A DNA stretch of 64,000 nt from Catellatospora citrea. Its GTDB lineage: Bacteria > Actinomycetota > Actinomycetes > Mycobacteriales > Micromonosporaceae. The notes under the pieces are model-generated. The model worked only from the letters and a program-made list of their open reading frames with translations, was not told where the DNA came from and searched no databases. Below are positions 1 through 9,962 of the stretch, piece by piece. Location: contig NZ_RAPR01000001.1 in assembly GCF_003610235.1 (NCBI RefSeq), forward strand, positions 1,550,001 to 1,614,000. The letters run 5' to 3'. The position numbers and the translations under genes were made by a program. The number at the start of each line of letters is the position of its first letter. Within the stretch, counting starts at the first letter, position 1.

Positions 1-281
1 GAGTACGGGTCGGCGGGGTGCACCTTCTCGATGTCGCGGCTCGCGATGAGGTTGCCCATGGTGGCGCGCCGGTCACCGGCCATCACCACGCCTTCGTTCG
101 TGCTGATCGCGACGATCGTGGTGGCGTGCGGGGCCAGGTCGGCGTTCATGCCCGCCGGCAGAGTCCGTCGGCCGGGCAGCAGCTCCGGCGCGACCTGGGT
201 CAGGAAGTCCGTGAAAGACGACGTTCCCGGCGTGGTGAAACTAGCTGGTAGACGCCCGGGTGAACCAAGACCAGCTGACAC
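1..281 (-). CDS. prcB: 20S proteasome beta subunit, N-terminal part (runs off the window)
   Basis: Catalytic beta subunit of the bacterial 20S proteasome, which degrades pupylated proteins. Only the first 93 codons are inside the window. The visible part has an N-terminal propeptide of about 53 residues and then TTIVAI...[14 protein letters not shown]; autocleavage before the first Thr of TTIVAI exposes the catalytic threonine, as in mycobacterial PrcB. I chose the GTG at 281 because GAAGGAG lies 5 nt upstream, although this puts the start inside the preceding endonuclease gene, overlapping it by 82 bp in another frame. The overlap and order dop-pup-HNH-prcB imply one polycistronic message with translational coupling. 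prcA and pafA are expected beyond the left edge. Confidence 0.93.
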   Translation of the reverse strand, partial: MSAGLGSPGRLPASFTTPGTSSFTDFLTQVAPELLPGRRTLPAGMNADLAPHATTIVAISTNEGVVMAGDRRATMGNLIASRDIEKVHPADPY

Positions 282-871
282 GCTGTCTCCTTCAGATACT
301 CGATCGCCCTGGCAAGTGACTGCTCGTTGTCTTTGAACTGTCCAAGACCGCCGTTGCAGTTGAAACACAGGATGCCACGTACGTTACCGAATTCATGGTC
401 ATGGTCAACGTGCTCGGGGTCCGGTGCGCCGCAGATGGCGCACACGCCTCCCTGCCACGCGAGCCGCGTCTCGAAGTCCTCCTGCGTCATCCCGTAACGA
501 CGCCGCAGGTGATATTCGCGGTTTCCGCCATAGAGCCGGTGCTTCGCCTCAGCGCTGCGCTTGTTGTGGCAAGGCAAGCAGTAGGAGTGAAGGCCACTCG
601 CTTTGGCTTTGGCGCGGGCGAAGTCATCTTTGGGCTTGACTTCTTCGCATTGGGGGCACCACTTCATGCCCTCAGGGATGGCCACGGCGGGCCTCTTCGC
701 CGGTGCCACCCCTCGCTTGCGACGGTCTACCTCAAGCCGACTCCGCGTGCACGAGCGGCAGTAGAAACTCCGCCCGTCCTTGCGGCTCTTGTTGTTGTAG
801 AAGTCAGTGAGGGGCAGCCGACGATCGCACTGCGGGCAACTCTTCCAAGTGTCCGGGACAAAATCGGACAT
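200..871 (-). CDS. HNH / recombination endonuclease VII-like protein inside the pup-prcB operon
   Basis: A 223-residue protein starting [10 protein letters not shown], 7 bp after pup, with GGGGAG of the pup tail as ribosome-binding site. Two N-terminal CxxC...CxxC zinc modules (CPQC...CRSC, then CPQC...CLPC) precede a C-terminal CAIC...HVDHDH...GILCFNCN block, the His-Asn-His layout of phage T4 endonuclease VII-type nucleases (Pfam Endonuclease_7). The gene looks lower in GC at codon third positions than its neighbours, which may mean acquisition by transfer. Its 3' end contains the prcB start. A longer frame reaches back through pup, but it has no better start and only mirrors pup. Any role in proteasome function is unknown; it could be a captured selfish nuclease or a nuclease controlled by proteolysis. 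Confidence 0.85.
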   Translation of the reverse strand: MSDFVPDTWKSCPQCDRRLPLTDFYNNKSRKDGRSFYCRSCTRSRLEVDRRKRGVAPAKRPAVAIPEGMKWCPQCEEVKPKDDFARAKAKASGLHSYCLPCHNKRSAEAKHRLYGGNREYHLRRRYGMTQEDFETRLAWQGGVCAICGAPDPEHVDHDHEFGNVRGILCFNCNGGLGQFKDNEQSLARAIEYLKETACQLVLVHPGVYQLVSPRRERRLSRTS

Positions 872-878
872 ATGGGGA

Positions 879-1091
879 TCACTCCCCGCCTTTCTGGACG
901 TACCCCCTAATGAACTCCTCGGCGTTCTCCTCGAGGACGGCGTCGATCTCGTCGAGGATGTCGTCGACGTCCTCGCCGATCTTCTCGACGCGCTCGGCAA
1001 CCTCGGGGTTCACCTCGGGCGCGACCGACTCGGCCTCCTGCTCGCCTTTCGAGCGGCCCGACTGTGACTGTCCACCGTCCTGCGTGGCCAT
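879..1091 (-). CDS. pup: Prokaryotic ubiquitin-like protein Pup, GGE-ending
   Basis: 70-residue Pup, the small disordered protein that PafA joins to lysines of target proteins so that Mpa/ARC and the proteasome degrade them. The sequence is acidic, with the typical DDILDEIDAVLEENAEEF coiled-coil segment that binds the ATPase and the C-terminal end YVQKGGE. The last codon is GAG, so Pup is made directly with a C-terminal Glu rather than the Gln that Dop must deamidate in mycobacteria. It lies 61 bp downstream of dop and 7 bp upstream of the HNH gene. The length is close to that of other Pups. Confidence 0.97.
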   Translation of the reverse strand: MATQDGGQSQSGRSKGEQEAESVAPEVNPEVAERVEKIGEDVDDILDEIDAVLEENAEEFIRGYVQKGGE

Positions 1092-1152
1092 CTGCGCCTC
1101 CCTGACGTCGCCTGTGGGCCTTAAACGTAGCGCGCGGGACCGACGAAAGCGA

Positions 1153-2670
1153 TCACCCGGCGGTGATCACTTCAAGAAGATCCTTTGCGCTGGGGCAACG
1201 GTCGAAGAGCGCGCCGACGTGTTTCTTCGTGCCGCGCTCGGGCTCCATCATGGGCACCCTGACCAGGGCCTCCCGGCCCACGTCGAAGATGACCGAGTCC
1301 CAGCTCGCGGCGACCACTTCGGACGCGTACTTGGCCAGGCAGCGACCGCGGAAGTACGCCCGCGTGTCGTCCGGCGGCTCGGTCATCGCGGTGCGGGTCG
1401 ACTCGGGATCCAGCAGCGTCTTCATCGCGCCGCGGGCCACCAGCCGGTGGTAGAGGCCCTTCTCCGGGCGCACGTCGCTGTACTGCAGGTCGACCAGCTG
1501 GAGCTTGGACGACGCCCAGCCCAGGTTCTCCCGCTCGCGGTAGCCCTCCAGCAGGCGCAGCTTGGCCACCCAGTCCAGCTCGTCGGCGAGCTGCATGGGG
1601 TCGTCGCCGAGCCGGCTCAGCACGCTCTCCCACCGCTCGAGCACGTCGCGGGTCTGCGCGTCGGTGTCGGCGCCGGTGCGCGCCTCGACGAAGGCGTGAG
1701 CCCGCTCGAAGAAGGCCCACTGCAGGTCGAGCGCGGTGAGGCGGCGGCCGTCGCGCAGCCGCATGGTGTGCTTGAGGGTCGGGTCGTGGCTGACCGCGCG
1801 CAGCTCGGCGACGGGATCGGCGATGCCGAGGTCGGCGGTGAGCGCCTTCTCCTCGATCATGGTGAGGATGAGCGCGGTGGTGCCGACCTTGAGGTAGGTC
1901 GAGATCTCCGACAGGTTCGCGTCACCGATGATCACGTGCAGGCGGCGGTACTTGTCCGCGTCGGCGTGCGGCTCGTCGCGGGTGTTGATGATGGGCCGCT
2001 TCAGCGTCGTCTCCAGGCCCACCTCGACCTCGAAGAAGTCGGCGCGCTGGGTGATCTGGAACCCGGCCTGGCTGCCGTCCTGGCCGATGCCGACCCGTCC
2101 GGCGCCGCAGAAGATCTGCCGCGTCACGAAGAACGGGGTCAGGTAGGTGACGATGTCCGCGAAGGGGGTCTGCCGGCGCATGAGGTAGTTCTCGTGCGCA
2201 CCGTACGAGGCGCCCTTGTTGTCGGTGTTGTTCTTGTAGAGGTGGATCGGGTGGCTGCCCGGGATGGTCGCGGCGCGGCGTGCGCCCTCGGCCATGACCT
2301 GCTCGCCGGCCTTGTCCCAGCGCACCACGTCGAGCGGGTTGGTCACCTCGGGGGTGGAGTACTCCGGGTGGGCGTGGTCGACGTAGAGCCGGGCGCCGTT
2401 GGTCAGGATGACGTTGGCCAGGCCCAGGTCCTCGTCGGCGAGCGCCTCCGCCGGGTCGTACGCCGCGCCGGTGTAGCTGAAGCCCCGGGCGTCGCGCAGC
2501 GGCGACTCCTCCTCGTAGTCCCAGCGGGCCCGGCCGCCGCGGGCGAGTTCGGGGCGGGCCCCGTAGGCGTTCACGACCTGGGACGAGGTCACCATCGGGT
2601 TGGCCCCGGGCTGTCCCGGTACGGAGATTCCGTACTCGACCTCGGTACCCATGATCCGCCGCACGCTCAT
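1153..2670 (-). CDS. dop: Pup deamidase/depupylase
   Basis: 505-residue carboxylate-amine-ligase-like enzyme starting [19 protein letters not shown], the normal Dop N-terminus with its Mg/ATP-binding glutamates. Dop removes Pup from substrates and, where Pup ends in Gln, deamidates it. Further family stretches are seen ([55 protein letters not shown]). The frame stays open another 84 codons upstream, but that part is low-complexity and the ATG at 2670 matches the family start. A GAGGCT box 7 nt before the ATG could make this a leaderless message. First gene of the pup operon; divergent from the glycosyltransferase. Confidence 0.96.
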   Translation of the reverse strand: MSVRRIMGTEVEYGISVPGQPGANPMVTSSQVVNAYGARPELARGGRARWDYEEESPLRDARGFSYTGAAYDPAEALADEDLGLANVILTNGARLYVDHAHPEYSTPEVTNPLDVVRWDKAGEQVMAEGARRAATIPGSHPIHLYKNNTDNKGASYGAHENYLMRRQTPFADIVTYLTPFFVTRQIFCGAGRVGIGQDGSQAGFQITQRADFFEVEVGLETTLKRPIINTRDEPHADADKYRRLHVIIGDANLSEISTYLKVGTTALILTMIEEKALTADLGIADPVAELRAVSHDPTLKHTMRLRDGRRLTALDLQWAFFERAHAFVEARTGADTDAQTRDVLERWESVLSRLGDDPMQLADELDWVAKLRLLEGYRERENLGWASSKLQLVDLQYSDVRPEKGLYHRLVARGAMKTLLDPESTRTAMTEPPDDTRAYFRGRCLAKYASEVVAASWDSVIFDVGREALVRVPMMEPERGTKKHVGALFDRCPSAKDLLEVITAG

Positions 2671-2854
2671 GCAACGAAGCCTCTCACACCCTGACCGGTG
2701 AGACGAGGAGAGCATCCGTGTTCGGGCCAGCCTGGGAGGTTCAGCGCCTTTCGTACACCCGCATGCCGACCTGCGTTCGCGGCCCTCCCGGGGCGGCGGC
2801 GACCGGGATAGCATCCCCGTTCTGGACCCGGCGCTGCGATGAAGGACCGTGCGA

Positions 2855-3808
2855 ATGACCCCTCCGGTGCTGTCTGTGGTGATCCCGATGTACAACGAGC
2901 AGGAGGTGCTGCCCCTGCTCATCGCGCGGCTGCGCCCGCTGCTGGACGGCGCCGGGCTGGACTACGAGGTGGTGGCGGTCGACGACGGCAGCTCGGACGC
3001 GACCGCGCCGATGCTGCTGCTGGCCTGCCGGGAGTGGGCGGAGCTGCGGGTGGTGCGGCTGCGGCGCAACAGCGGCCACCAGGCGGCGCTGACCGCGGGC
3101 CTGCACCGGGCCCGGGGCGAGTACGTGGCGAGCATCGACGCCGACCTGCAGGACCCGCCGGAGAAGATCCTGGACATGCTGGCGCTGGCGCGGGCGGAGT
3201 CGCTGGACATCGTGTACGGGGTGCGCGACGACCGGACCACGGACACGGCTTTCAAGCGGCACACCGCGCAGGTCTACTACCTGCTGATGCGCCGGCTGGT
3301 CGGCAAGAAGGTGCCGGCCGACGCGGGCGACTTCCGGCTGCTGAGCCGGGCGGCGGTGGAGGCGCTGCGGGCGATGCCGGAGCGCCAGCCGGTGTATCGG
3401 CTGCTGGTGCCGTGGCTGGGCTTCCCGAGCGGCGAGGTGACGTACCGGCGTGAGGCGCGGGCGGCCGGGAGCACGAAGTATCCGCTGAGCAAGATGATCA
3501 AGCTGGCGGTCGACAGCGTCACGAACTTCTCCGCCGCGCCGCTGCGCCTGGCGACCTGGTCGGGGCTGTTGAGCTTCTTCGCGTGCTTCGTGCTCGGCTG
3601 CTACAGCGTGGTGCGGTTCGCGATGGGCGAGACGGTCAGCGGCTGGACGTCGCTGTTCACCGCGATCCTGTTCCTGGGCGGGGTGCAGCTGCTGTGCCTG
3701 GGGCTGCTGGGCGAGTACATGGGCCGGCTGTACACGGAGATCAAGGGGCGGCCGACGTACATCGTCGGGTACGACTCGGCGGAGGCCGGGCAGGTCGTCG
3801 CGCGCTGA
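2855..3808 (+). CDS. Polyprenyl-phosphate-linked family 2 glycosyltransferase
   Basis: 317-residue membrane-associated GT2 enzyme of the DPM1/GtrB type, which transfers a sugar from a nucleotide donor to a polyprenyl phosphate carrier. The N-terminal GT-A domain has [14 protein letters not shown], the DDGSSD nucleotide-binding motif, the DADLQDPPE metal-binding motif and a QPVYR segment. Two hydrophobic segments near residues 235-255 and 270-290 anchor it, followed by the family-typical [16 protein letters not shown] tail. The ATG at 2855 has GAAGGA 8 nt upstream; a GTG two codons earlier sits too close to that site. It stands alone between divergent dop and convergent mpa. The sugar is unknown. 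Confidence 0.88.
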   Translation: MTPPVLSVVIPMYNEQEVLPLLIARLRPLLDGAGLDYEVVAVDDGSSDATAPMLLLACREWAELRVVRLRRNSGHQAALTAGLHRARGEYVASIDADLQDPPEKILDMLALARAESLDIVYGVRDDRTTDTAFKRHTAQVYYLLMRRLVGKKVPADAGDFRLLSRAAVEALRAMPERQPVYRLLVPWLGFPSGEVTYRREARAAGSTKYPLSKMIKLAVDSVTNFSAAPLRLATWSGLLSFFACFVLGCYSVVRFAMGETVSGWTSLFTAILFLGGVQLLCLGLLGEYMGRLYTEIKGRPTYIVGYDSAEAGQVVAR

Positions 3809-3827
3809 CCGCGGCCCACGGACGGCG

Positions 3828-3861
3828 ATGGCGCCCGCCCCCGGAAGGGGACGGGCGCCAT
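3828..3861. terminator. Bidirectional terminator between glycosyltransferase and mpa
   Basis: A 15-bp stem (3828-3842 with 3847-3861, one mismatch) closed by a GGAA tetraloop and followed by TTTC, in the 67-bp gap between two convergent genes. Confidence 0.75.
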
Positions 3862-3875
3862 TTCTGCGCCTGCGG

Positions 3876-5642
3876 TCAGAGGTACTGACCGGTGTTGCTG
3901 GCGGTCTCGATCGACCGGCCCGACTCGGTGCCCTTGCCGCCGGAGACCAGCGTGCGGATGTACACGATCCGCTCGCCCTTCTTGCCGGAGATGCGGGCCC
4001 AGTCGTCGGGGTTGGTGGTGTTCGGCAGGTCCTCGTTCTCGCGGAACTCGTCGAGGCAGGCGTCCAGCAGGTGCTGGAGGCGCAGGCCCTTCTTGCCGGA
4101 GGACAGGAACTCCTTGATCGCCATCTTCTTGCCGCGGTCCACGATGTTCTGGATCATGGCGCCGGAGTTGAAGTCCTTGAAGTACAGGACCTCCTTGTCA
4201 CCGTTGGCGTAGGTGACCTCCAGGAAGCGGTTCTCCTCGGTCTCCGAGTACATCCGCAGCACCACCGAGTTGATCATCGCGTGCACGCACGCCTCGGCGG
4301 AACCACCGTGCTCGGCCAGGTCGTCCGGGGACAACGGCAGGCCGGTCAGGATGTACTTGCTGAAGATGTCCTTGGCCGCTTCGGCGTCCGGACGCTCGAT
4401 CTTGATTTTGACGTCGAGCCGGCCCGGGCGCAGGATCGCCGGGTCGATCATGTCCTCGCGGTTCGAGGCGCCGATGATGATGACGTTCTCCAGGCCCTCG
4501 ACACCGTCGATCTCGCTGAGCAGCTGGGGAACGATGGTGTTCTCCACGTCCGAGGAGACACCCGAGCCACGGGTACGGAAGATCGAGTCCATCTCGTCGA
4601 AGAACACGATCACCGGCGTGCCTTCCGAGGCCTTCTCCCGGGCCCGCTGGAAGATCAGCCGGATGTGCCGCTCGGTCTCGCCGACGTACTTGTTGAGCAG
4701 CTCCGGACCCTTGATGTTGAGGAAGTAGCTGGTCTTCTTCTCCTCGCCGCGCCGCTCGGCGATCTTCTTGGCCAGGGAGTTCGCGACCGCCTTGGCGATC
4801 AGCGTCTTGCCGCAGCCGGGAGGACCGTAGAGCAGCACGCCCTTCGGCGGGCGCAGCTGGTGCTCGCGGAACAGGTCCGCGTGCAGGAAGGGCAGCTCCA
4901 CGGCGTCGCGGATCTGCTCGATCTGGGAGACCAGGCCACCGATGTCGTGGTAGTCGACGTCCGGCACCTCCTCCAGAACCAGGTCCTCGACCTCGCTCTT
5001 GGGGATGCGCTCATAGGCGTACGCGGACCGGGGTTCGATCATGAGAGAGTCGCCGGACCGCAGCAGCCCGCCGATCAGGCCTTCCGCGAGGAAGACGATC
5101 CGCTCCTCGTCGGCGTGCGAGACGACCAGTGCCCGGTCGCCCCCGTCGAGGATCTCCTTCAGCGTCACCACCTCGCCGGCCCGCTCGAAACCGAGCGCGT
5201 CGACGATGTTGAGGGCGTCGTTGAGGAGCACCTCCTGTCCCCGTTGCAGCGCATCGACGTCAAGCGACGGCGACACTGCCACCCTCAGCTTGCGCCCGCC
5301 CGTGAAGACGTCCACCGTGCCGTCCTCGTGCCGCGAGAGGAAGACGCCGTACCCGCTGGGCGGTTGCGCCAGCCGGTCGATCTCCTCCTTGAGCGTCACG
5401 ATCTGGGCGCGCGCCTCCTTGAGCGTGGCCACCAACCGCTCGTTGTTCTCCGTGAGCCGCGACAGCTGGGCCTGGGTCGCGGCGAGCCGCTCCTCCAGTT
5501 GCCTCACGTGCCGCGGGCTCTCACTCAACTTGCGCCGCAACAGGGCGAGCTCCTCTTGCAGGAACGCGACCTGAGTGGAGAGATCGTTGGCTTCCTTCTC
5601 CCACCGCGCGGCGCGCGCATCCGCGTCGTCGCTCTTTGCCAC
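3876..5642 (-). CDS. mpa: Proteasome-activating AAA ATPase Mpa/ARC
   Basis: 588-residue hexameric unfoldase that recognises Pup and feeds substrates to the 20S core. Seen in order: an N-terminal coiled coil (about 10-90) that binds Pup, the OB interdomain (about 95-205), and an AAA module with Walker A GPPGCGKT (273-280), Walker B VIVFFDE (about 344-350) and the arginine-finger stretch [16 protein letters not shown]. The protein ends in GQYL, the hydrophobic-Tyr-X motif that docks on the alpha ring. The GTG at 5642 has GGAGGTG upstream. Convergent with the glycosyltransferase and divergent from the ferredoxin. The dop-pup-prcB and mpa arrangement resembles the M. tuberculosis Rv2109c-Rv2115c region. 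Confidence 0.97.
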   Translation of the reverse strand: MAKSDDADARAARWEKEANDLSTQVAFLQEELALLRRKLSESPRHVRQLEERLAATQAQLSRLTENNERLVATLKEARAQIVTLKEEIDRLAQPPSGYGVFLSRHEDGTVDVFTGGRKLRVAVSPSLDVDALQRGQEVLLNDALNIVDALGFERAGEVVTLKEILDGGDRALVVSHADEERIVFLAEGLIGGLLRSGDSLMIEPRSAYAYERIPKSEVEDLVLEEVPDVDYHDIGGLVSQIEQIRDAVELPFLHADLFREHQLRPPKGVLLYGPPGCGKTLIAKAVANSLAKKIAERRGEEKKTSYFLNIKGPELLNKYVGETERHIRLIFQRAREKASEGTPVIVFFDEMDSIFRTRGSGVSSDVENTIVPQLLSEIDGVEGLENVIIIGASNREDMIDPAILRPGRLDVKIKIERPDAEAAKDIFSKYILTGLPLSPDDLAEHGGSAEACVHAMINSVVLRMYSETEENRFLEVTYANGDKEVLYFKDFNSGAMIQNIVDRGKKMAIKEFLSSGKKGLRLQHLLDACLDEFRENEDLPNTTNPDDWARISGKKGERIVYIRTLVSGGKGTESGRSIETASNTGQYL

Positions 5643-5710
5643 GTCCCACCTCCCCGGGGGTGTCCTCCCGCCGGTCCTACCTCGTTCGGCCGACGTTTAG
5701 GGTGCTCCTA

Positions 5711-5738
5711 ACACTAGCGGCTGATCGCCTCAGTTGAA
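5711..5738 (-). promoter_or_regulatory. Probable mpa promoter
   Basis: On the minus strand TTCAAC (5733-5738) lies 16 bp before TAGTGT (5711-5716), about 70 nt upstream of the mpa start. Assigned by eye from hexamer similarity and spacing. Confidence 0.4.
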
Positions 5739-5823
5739 CCCTCCCGACACCCCCGTACCCAGAACTCGATCGAGAATCTGCCCTGTCGGCCGACCTCCCA
5801 CGGATCCGCTCGGAGCGGGGCGC

Positions 5824-5829
5824 TAGGGT
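5824..5829 (+). promoter_or_regulatory. -10 box of a leaderless ferredoxin message
   Basis: TAGGGT ends 7 nt before the GTG at 5837, so transcription would begin on the start codon. No Shine-Dalgarno sequence is present. Confidence 0.55.
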
Positions 5830-5836
5830 CGGGTAC

Positions 5837-6121
5837 GTGAGTGAGCTGAGGGTGCGAGTGGATCAGGACCTCTGCACGGGCGACGGCCTGTGCGTGCAGT
5901 ACGCCCCCGAGGTGTTCGAGTTCGACGTCGACGGCCTCGCGTACGTGAAGGGCGACGACGGAGAACTGCTGCTCAACCCGGGTGCGACCGTCGAGATTCC
6001 GGCCCACCTGCGCCTGGAGGTCATCGATGCCGCCCAGGAGTGCCCCGGTGAGTGCATCCACATCCAGCGCACCCATGACGGGGAACCCCTGTCCGAGGAA
6101 GAACGCGCAGCCCTGCGCTGA
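5837..6121 (+). CDS. Small [3Fe-4S]-type ferredoxin
   Basis: 94-residue electron carrier. Cluster ligands are Cys13 and Cys19 in CTGDGLC and Cys69 in ECPGEC, with Cys73 nearby. The position of the usual second cysteine holds Asp16, the pattern of [3Fe-4S] ferredoxins that serve cytochromes P450 and similar oxygenases. The GTG start is set by the leaderless -10 box. It is a single gene between divergent mpa and a convergent minus-strand group, and no redox partner is visible in the window. Confidence 0.9.
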   Translation: MSELRVRVDQDLCTGDGLCVQYAPEVFEFDVDGLAYVKGDDGELLLNPGATVEIPAHLRLEVIDAAQECPGECIHIQRTHDGEPLSEEERAALR

Positions 6122-6191
6122 CCTTCCCGCATCCCACCATCCGGACACCCGGACCCCCGCCGGCGACCGGTGGTGTCCGTGATCGGCGTTT

Positions 6192-6230
6192 CGTGTCAGA
6201 AAGCGCGGTCTGACCGCACTTCCTGACACG
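6192..6230. repeat. Palindromic intergenic element
   Basis: Two 19-nt arms, starting CGTGTCAGAAAG and ending CTTCCTGACACG, face each other with almost no loop. Two positions do not pair on the plus strand but become G-U pairs in a minus-strand RNA. It lies past the stop of the minus-strand gene at 6261, so it may end that transcript. The content is less GC-rich than the hairpins elsewhere in the window. Confidence 0.6.
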
Positions 6231-6260
6231 AGCCGGCGATCTCCATCGCCGCCGCGGCCG

Positions 6261-6821
6261 TCAGAGCATGGGGCGACCGGCGAGGGACGCCACGAGCTGG
6301 GCGAACTCCTCCAGCCGGGCGATCTGGCCGGAGCCGCCGTCCTCGAGGGTCTTGCCGAAGCGGAGCGCGTCCTGGCGGACCACGTGCTGCGGGTCGTCCA
6401 GCGGGTGGCCGTTGCTGGACTCGTCCAGCGAGCTGAGCAGCAGGTACACGTCGACGCTGTCGACGCGCAGGTGGTTGCCGGCGGTGCGGCTGAGCCGTCG
6501 GCGGCAGCCGACCTCGGTGATCACCGACAGCGGGACCACCCGCAGTGACGAGATCATCGAGCCGGCGGGGCCGTCCCCCGGGGCCGTGTCCTCGCCGTGC
6601 CACAGCAGCAGCCGGGAGCCGTCGCAGACGACGACCTCCTGCCACACGCCGTTGAACTCGTTGACGAATCGCTCCAGCGTGAACCCGAGCACCTGGGTGC
6701 CGCGCAGGACGCCCTCCAGGGCGTCCAGCGCGACCTCCGGATCACGCAGGTAGGCCCGGGCCGCGCTGTCCAGGTCCGGGTACGGCGACCAGTCGGGGAA
6801 CACGGCCGGGGGCACGTTCAC
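6261..6821 (-). CDS. Conserved actinobacterial protein of unknown function (DUF5998-like)
   Basis: 186-residue soluble protein with no catalytic motif that I recognise; the DUF5998 assignment is from memory. It contains LDALEGVLRGTQVLGFTLERFVNEFNGVWQEVVVCDGSRLLLWHGED and a C-terminal FGKTLEDGGSGQIARLEEFAQLV. I place the start at the GTG at 6821 because GTAGGAGAG lies just upstream; an ATG at 6842 would overlap trmI by 10 bp and place that ribosome site inside the gene. Either way it is coupled to trmI, as the last gene of the set M50 protease, trmI, this gene. Confidence 0.75.
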   Translation of the reverse strand: MNVPPAVFPDWSPYPDLDSAARAYLRDPEVALDALEGVLRGTQVLGFTLERFVNEFNGVWQEVVVCDGSRLLLWHGEDTAPGDGPAGSMISSLRVVPLSVITEVGCRRRLSRTAGNHLRVDSVDVYLLLSSLDESSNGHPLDDPQHVVRQDALRFGKTLEDGGSGQIARLEEFAQLVASLAGRPML

Positions 6822-6832
6822 GGGTGTCTCTC

Positions 6833-7798
<966 letters not shown>

Positions 7799-7816
7799 TC
7801 AGGTTCCTGTCTCACG

Positions 7817-8977
7817 TCAGCTTGCGGCTTTGAGCGCCGCGGGGTCGAGCACCTGCACCACGTCCATGACGGTGAGCACGCCCACCACATTGTCCCCGTC
7901 GACCACGAGGTAAGGAGTGGCCGGGTCCCCCCGCAAGAGCTTGATCACGTCCGCGCCGCGGGCGCCCGAGGGGATGGTGGCCACCGCGTCGATGCCTCGG
8001 GCCAGCGTCTCCACCGTGATCCAGGGCCGGCGCTGCTCCGGCACGGCGGCCGCGGCCTCCGGCACGACCAGCGCGATCAGCCGCCCGTCCGAGTCGGCCA
8101 CGCCCAGCACCGGGGCCGTGTGCCCGGCCTCGGCCGCGCGCCGGGTCGCCTCGGCCAGCGAGGTGCCGGTCGGCACCGTGAACAGCGGCCGGGCCAGGCG
8201 CACCGGATCGACGAGGGGGTAGCGCGAGCGCACCCGGGCGGTCATCACCGCGCCGGCCGCGCCCTGCCAGATGCTGAACGCGACGAACAGGCCGAACACC
8301 ACCCCCACCACGTCGTACCAGCCGGCGAAGTAGAGCCATACCGCCACCAGCACCGTGGCCACCGCGACGACCCGGCCCGACCAGCCCGCCACCAGCAGGC
8401 CCGCGTCCCGGTCGCCCTTGATGCCCCACACCGCGGCGCGCAGCGCCCGGCCGCCGTCCAGCGGCCAGCCGGGCAGCGCGTTGTAGATCGCGACGATGAT
8501 GTTGCACAGCGCGAGCTGGAAGGCGATCTGGTCGACGATGGTGCCGTTCGGCAGCAGCACCGTGGCGATCACCGAGGCGACGCCGAGCAGCGCGGACACA
8601 GCGGGGCCGGCCAGCGCCGTGGCCAGCTCGACACCGGGGCGCGGGGAGTCGTGCTCGAACTCGGTGTAGCCGCCGAGCAGGTCCAAGGTGATGCCCTTGA
8701 CTCCGATGCCGTAGTGACGGGCCGTCAGCGCGTGCCCGAGTTCGTGTAACAACACCGACAGCAGCAGGCAGGCCACGAAGCCGAGGCCCGCCAGGTAACG
8801 CGCCGCGCCGTCGAGGTGGAGGATCTCGCCGAGCCGGTTGGCGTACAAGACGGTGATCAGCACCGACATGATCACCCAGGAGACGCTCAGACGCAGCGGA
8901 AACCCGAAGATGCGGCCAACCTGGAAGCCGGATTTCCGCTCGCCACGCGAAGCGGACTTAGGTGTCGAATCGGTCAC
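7817..8977 (-). CDS. Site-2 protease (M50) with CBS pair, Rip3-like
   Basis: 386-residue intramembrane zinc metalloprotease. The catalytic HELGH is at 78-82 in a membrane segment and the third ligand lies in GWPLDGGRAL (Asp174), the standard M50 arrangement. Several further hydrophobic segments (about 30-50, 60-80, 120-145, 155-170, 205-240) and two C-terminal CBS repeats (about 265-385) are visible. Such proteases cut membrane anti-sigma factors or clear signal peptides; the substrate is not evident here. The GTG start has GGAG 9 nt upstream. First gene of the set with trmI, divergent from the RecB-like gene. Confidence 0.92.
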   Translation of the reverse strand: MTDSTPKSASRGERKSGFQVGRIFGFPLRLSVSWVIMSVLITVLYANRLGEILHLDGAARYLAGLGFVACLLLSVLLHELGHALTARHYGIGVKGITLDLLGGYTEFEHDSPRPGVELATALAGPAVSALLGVASVIATVLLPNGTIVDQIAFQLALCNIIVAIYNALPGWPLDGGRALRAAVWGIKGDRDAGLLVAGWSGRVVAVATVLVAVWLYFAGWYDVVGVVFGLFVAFSIWQGAAGAVMTARVRSRYPLVDPVRLARPLFTVPTGTSLAEATRRAAEAGHTAPVLGVADSDGRLIALVVPEAAAAVPEQRRPWITVETLARGIDAVATIPSGARGADVIKLLRGDPATPYLVVDGDNVVGVLTVMDVVQVLDPAALKAAS

Positions 8978-9042
8978 AGCGTCGTCTCCATCGTGACCAT
9001 GCTATGTCGTGCGGCGAGCTCGGCCCCGTCGTACCGCTCGCC

Positions 9043-9048
9043 TAACCT
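9043..9048 (+). promoter_or_regulatory. -10 box of the RecB-like gene (leaderless)
   Basis: TAACCT ends 7 nt before the ATG at 9056; no ribosome-binding site is visible. Confidence 0.5.
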
Positions 9049-9055
9049 GTGGGTC

Positions 9056-9940
9056 ATGACCGAGCAGGCACGTCTCCCCCTCCCCTCGCTGTCGCCGTCC
9101 CGTGCGGCCGACTTCAAGACCTGTCCCCTGCTCTACCGGTTCCGCAGCATCGACCGCATTCCCGAGCAGCCGACCCCCGAGCAGGTGCGCGGCACGCTGG
9201 TGCACGCGGTGCTGGAGAAGCTGTTCGACTCCCCCGCGGCGCAGCGCACCCGGCCGGTCGCCGAGGAGATGGTCACGCCGCAGTGGGAGCGCCTGGTCGA
9301 GGAGCAGCCCGAGCTGGCCGGCCTGTTCGACGCCGAGGAGTCGATGAGCCGCGAGGAGTTCCTGTCCTCGGCCACCGACCTGCTCGGCGGCTACTTCGCC
9401 GTGGAGGACCCGCGGCGGCTCGAGCCGGCCGAGCGCGAGCAGCTCATCGAGGCCGTGCTCGGCGCCGAGGGCGAGCAGCAGCTGCTGATCCGCGGATACA
9501 TCGACCGGCTGGACGTGTCGCCCGACGGCGCGATCCGGGTGGTGGACTACAAGACCGGCGGCGCGCCGCGCGAGGCGTTCGAGGCGCGGGCGCTGTTCCA
9601 GCTGAAGTTCTACGCGCTGGTGCTGTGGCGCACCCGGGGCGTGGTGCCGCGGGTGCTGCGGCTGCTCTACCTCAAGGACGCCGAGGTGTGCGACTACACC
9701 CCCGACGCCGAGGAGCTGACCCGGTTCGAGAAGACGCTGTTCGCGCTGTGGAAGGCGATCGAGACGGCGACCGCCGCGCAGGACTTCCGGCCCAAGCCCA
9801 GCAAGCTGTGCGCGTGGTGCAGCCACCAGCAGCGCTGCCCGGAGTTCGGGGGCACCATGCCGCCGTTCCCGCAGCAGGTGACGGTGCAGACGGTGGACAG
9901 CCGGCAGGCCCGGCTGGCCGCGGCCCAGCCCGAGGGGTGA
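9056..9940 (+). CDS. RecB-family (PD-(D/E)XK) nuclease with Fe-S cysteines
   Basis: 294-residue nuclease. It begins LPSLSPSRAADFKTCPLLYRFR, has GTLVHAVLEKLF, then the PD-(D/E)XK core (IRGYIDRLDVSPDGAIRVVDYKTG, where D, D and K are the metal and catalytic residues) and a QLKFYALVLWRT helix. The C-terminal CAWCSHQQRCPEF, together with the early Cys in KTCPLLYRF, fits a four-cysteine iron-sulfur cluster as in AddB/Cas4-like enzymes. The family start is MTEQARLPLPSL; the frame remains open further upstream without support. Equivalent to Rv2119 next to trmI in M. tuberculosis. Function probably DNA repair, exact role unknown. Confidence 0.88.
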   Translation: MTEQARLPLPSLSPSRAADFKTCPLLYRFRSIDRIPEQPTPEQVRGTLVHAVLEKLFDSPAAQRTRPVAEEMVTPQWERLVEEQPELAGLFDAEESMSREEFLSSATDLLGGYFAVEDPRRLEPAEREQLIEAVLGAEGEQQLLIRGYIDRLDVSPDGAIRVVDYKTGGAPREAFEARALFQLKFYALVLWRTRGVVPRVLRLLYLKDAEVCDYTPDAEELTRFEKTLFALWKAIETATAAQDFRPKPSKLCAWCSHQQRCPEFGGTMPPFPQQVTVQTVDSRQARLAAAQPEG

Positions 9941-9950
9941 CCCGACCGGG

Positions 9951-9956
9951 TAGCCT
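9951..9956 (+). promoter_or_regulatory. -10 box of the sensor kinase gene (leaderless)
   Basis: TAGCCT ends 6 nt before the GTG at 9963, in the 22-bp gap after the RecB-like gene. Confidence 0.45.
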
Positions 9957-9962
9957 GCCCGC

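Noticed and set aside
2671..2922. N-terminal extension of Dop
   Set aside because: The frame is open for 84 more codons, but they are low-complexity and the family N-terminus [14 protein letters not shown] starts at 2670.
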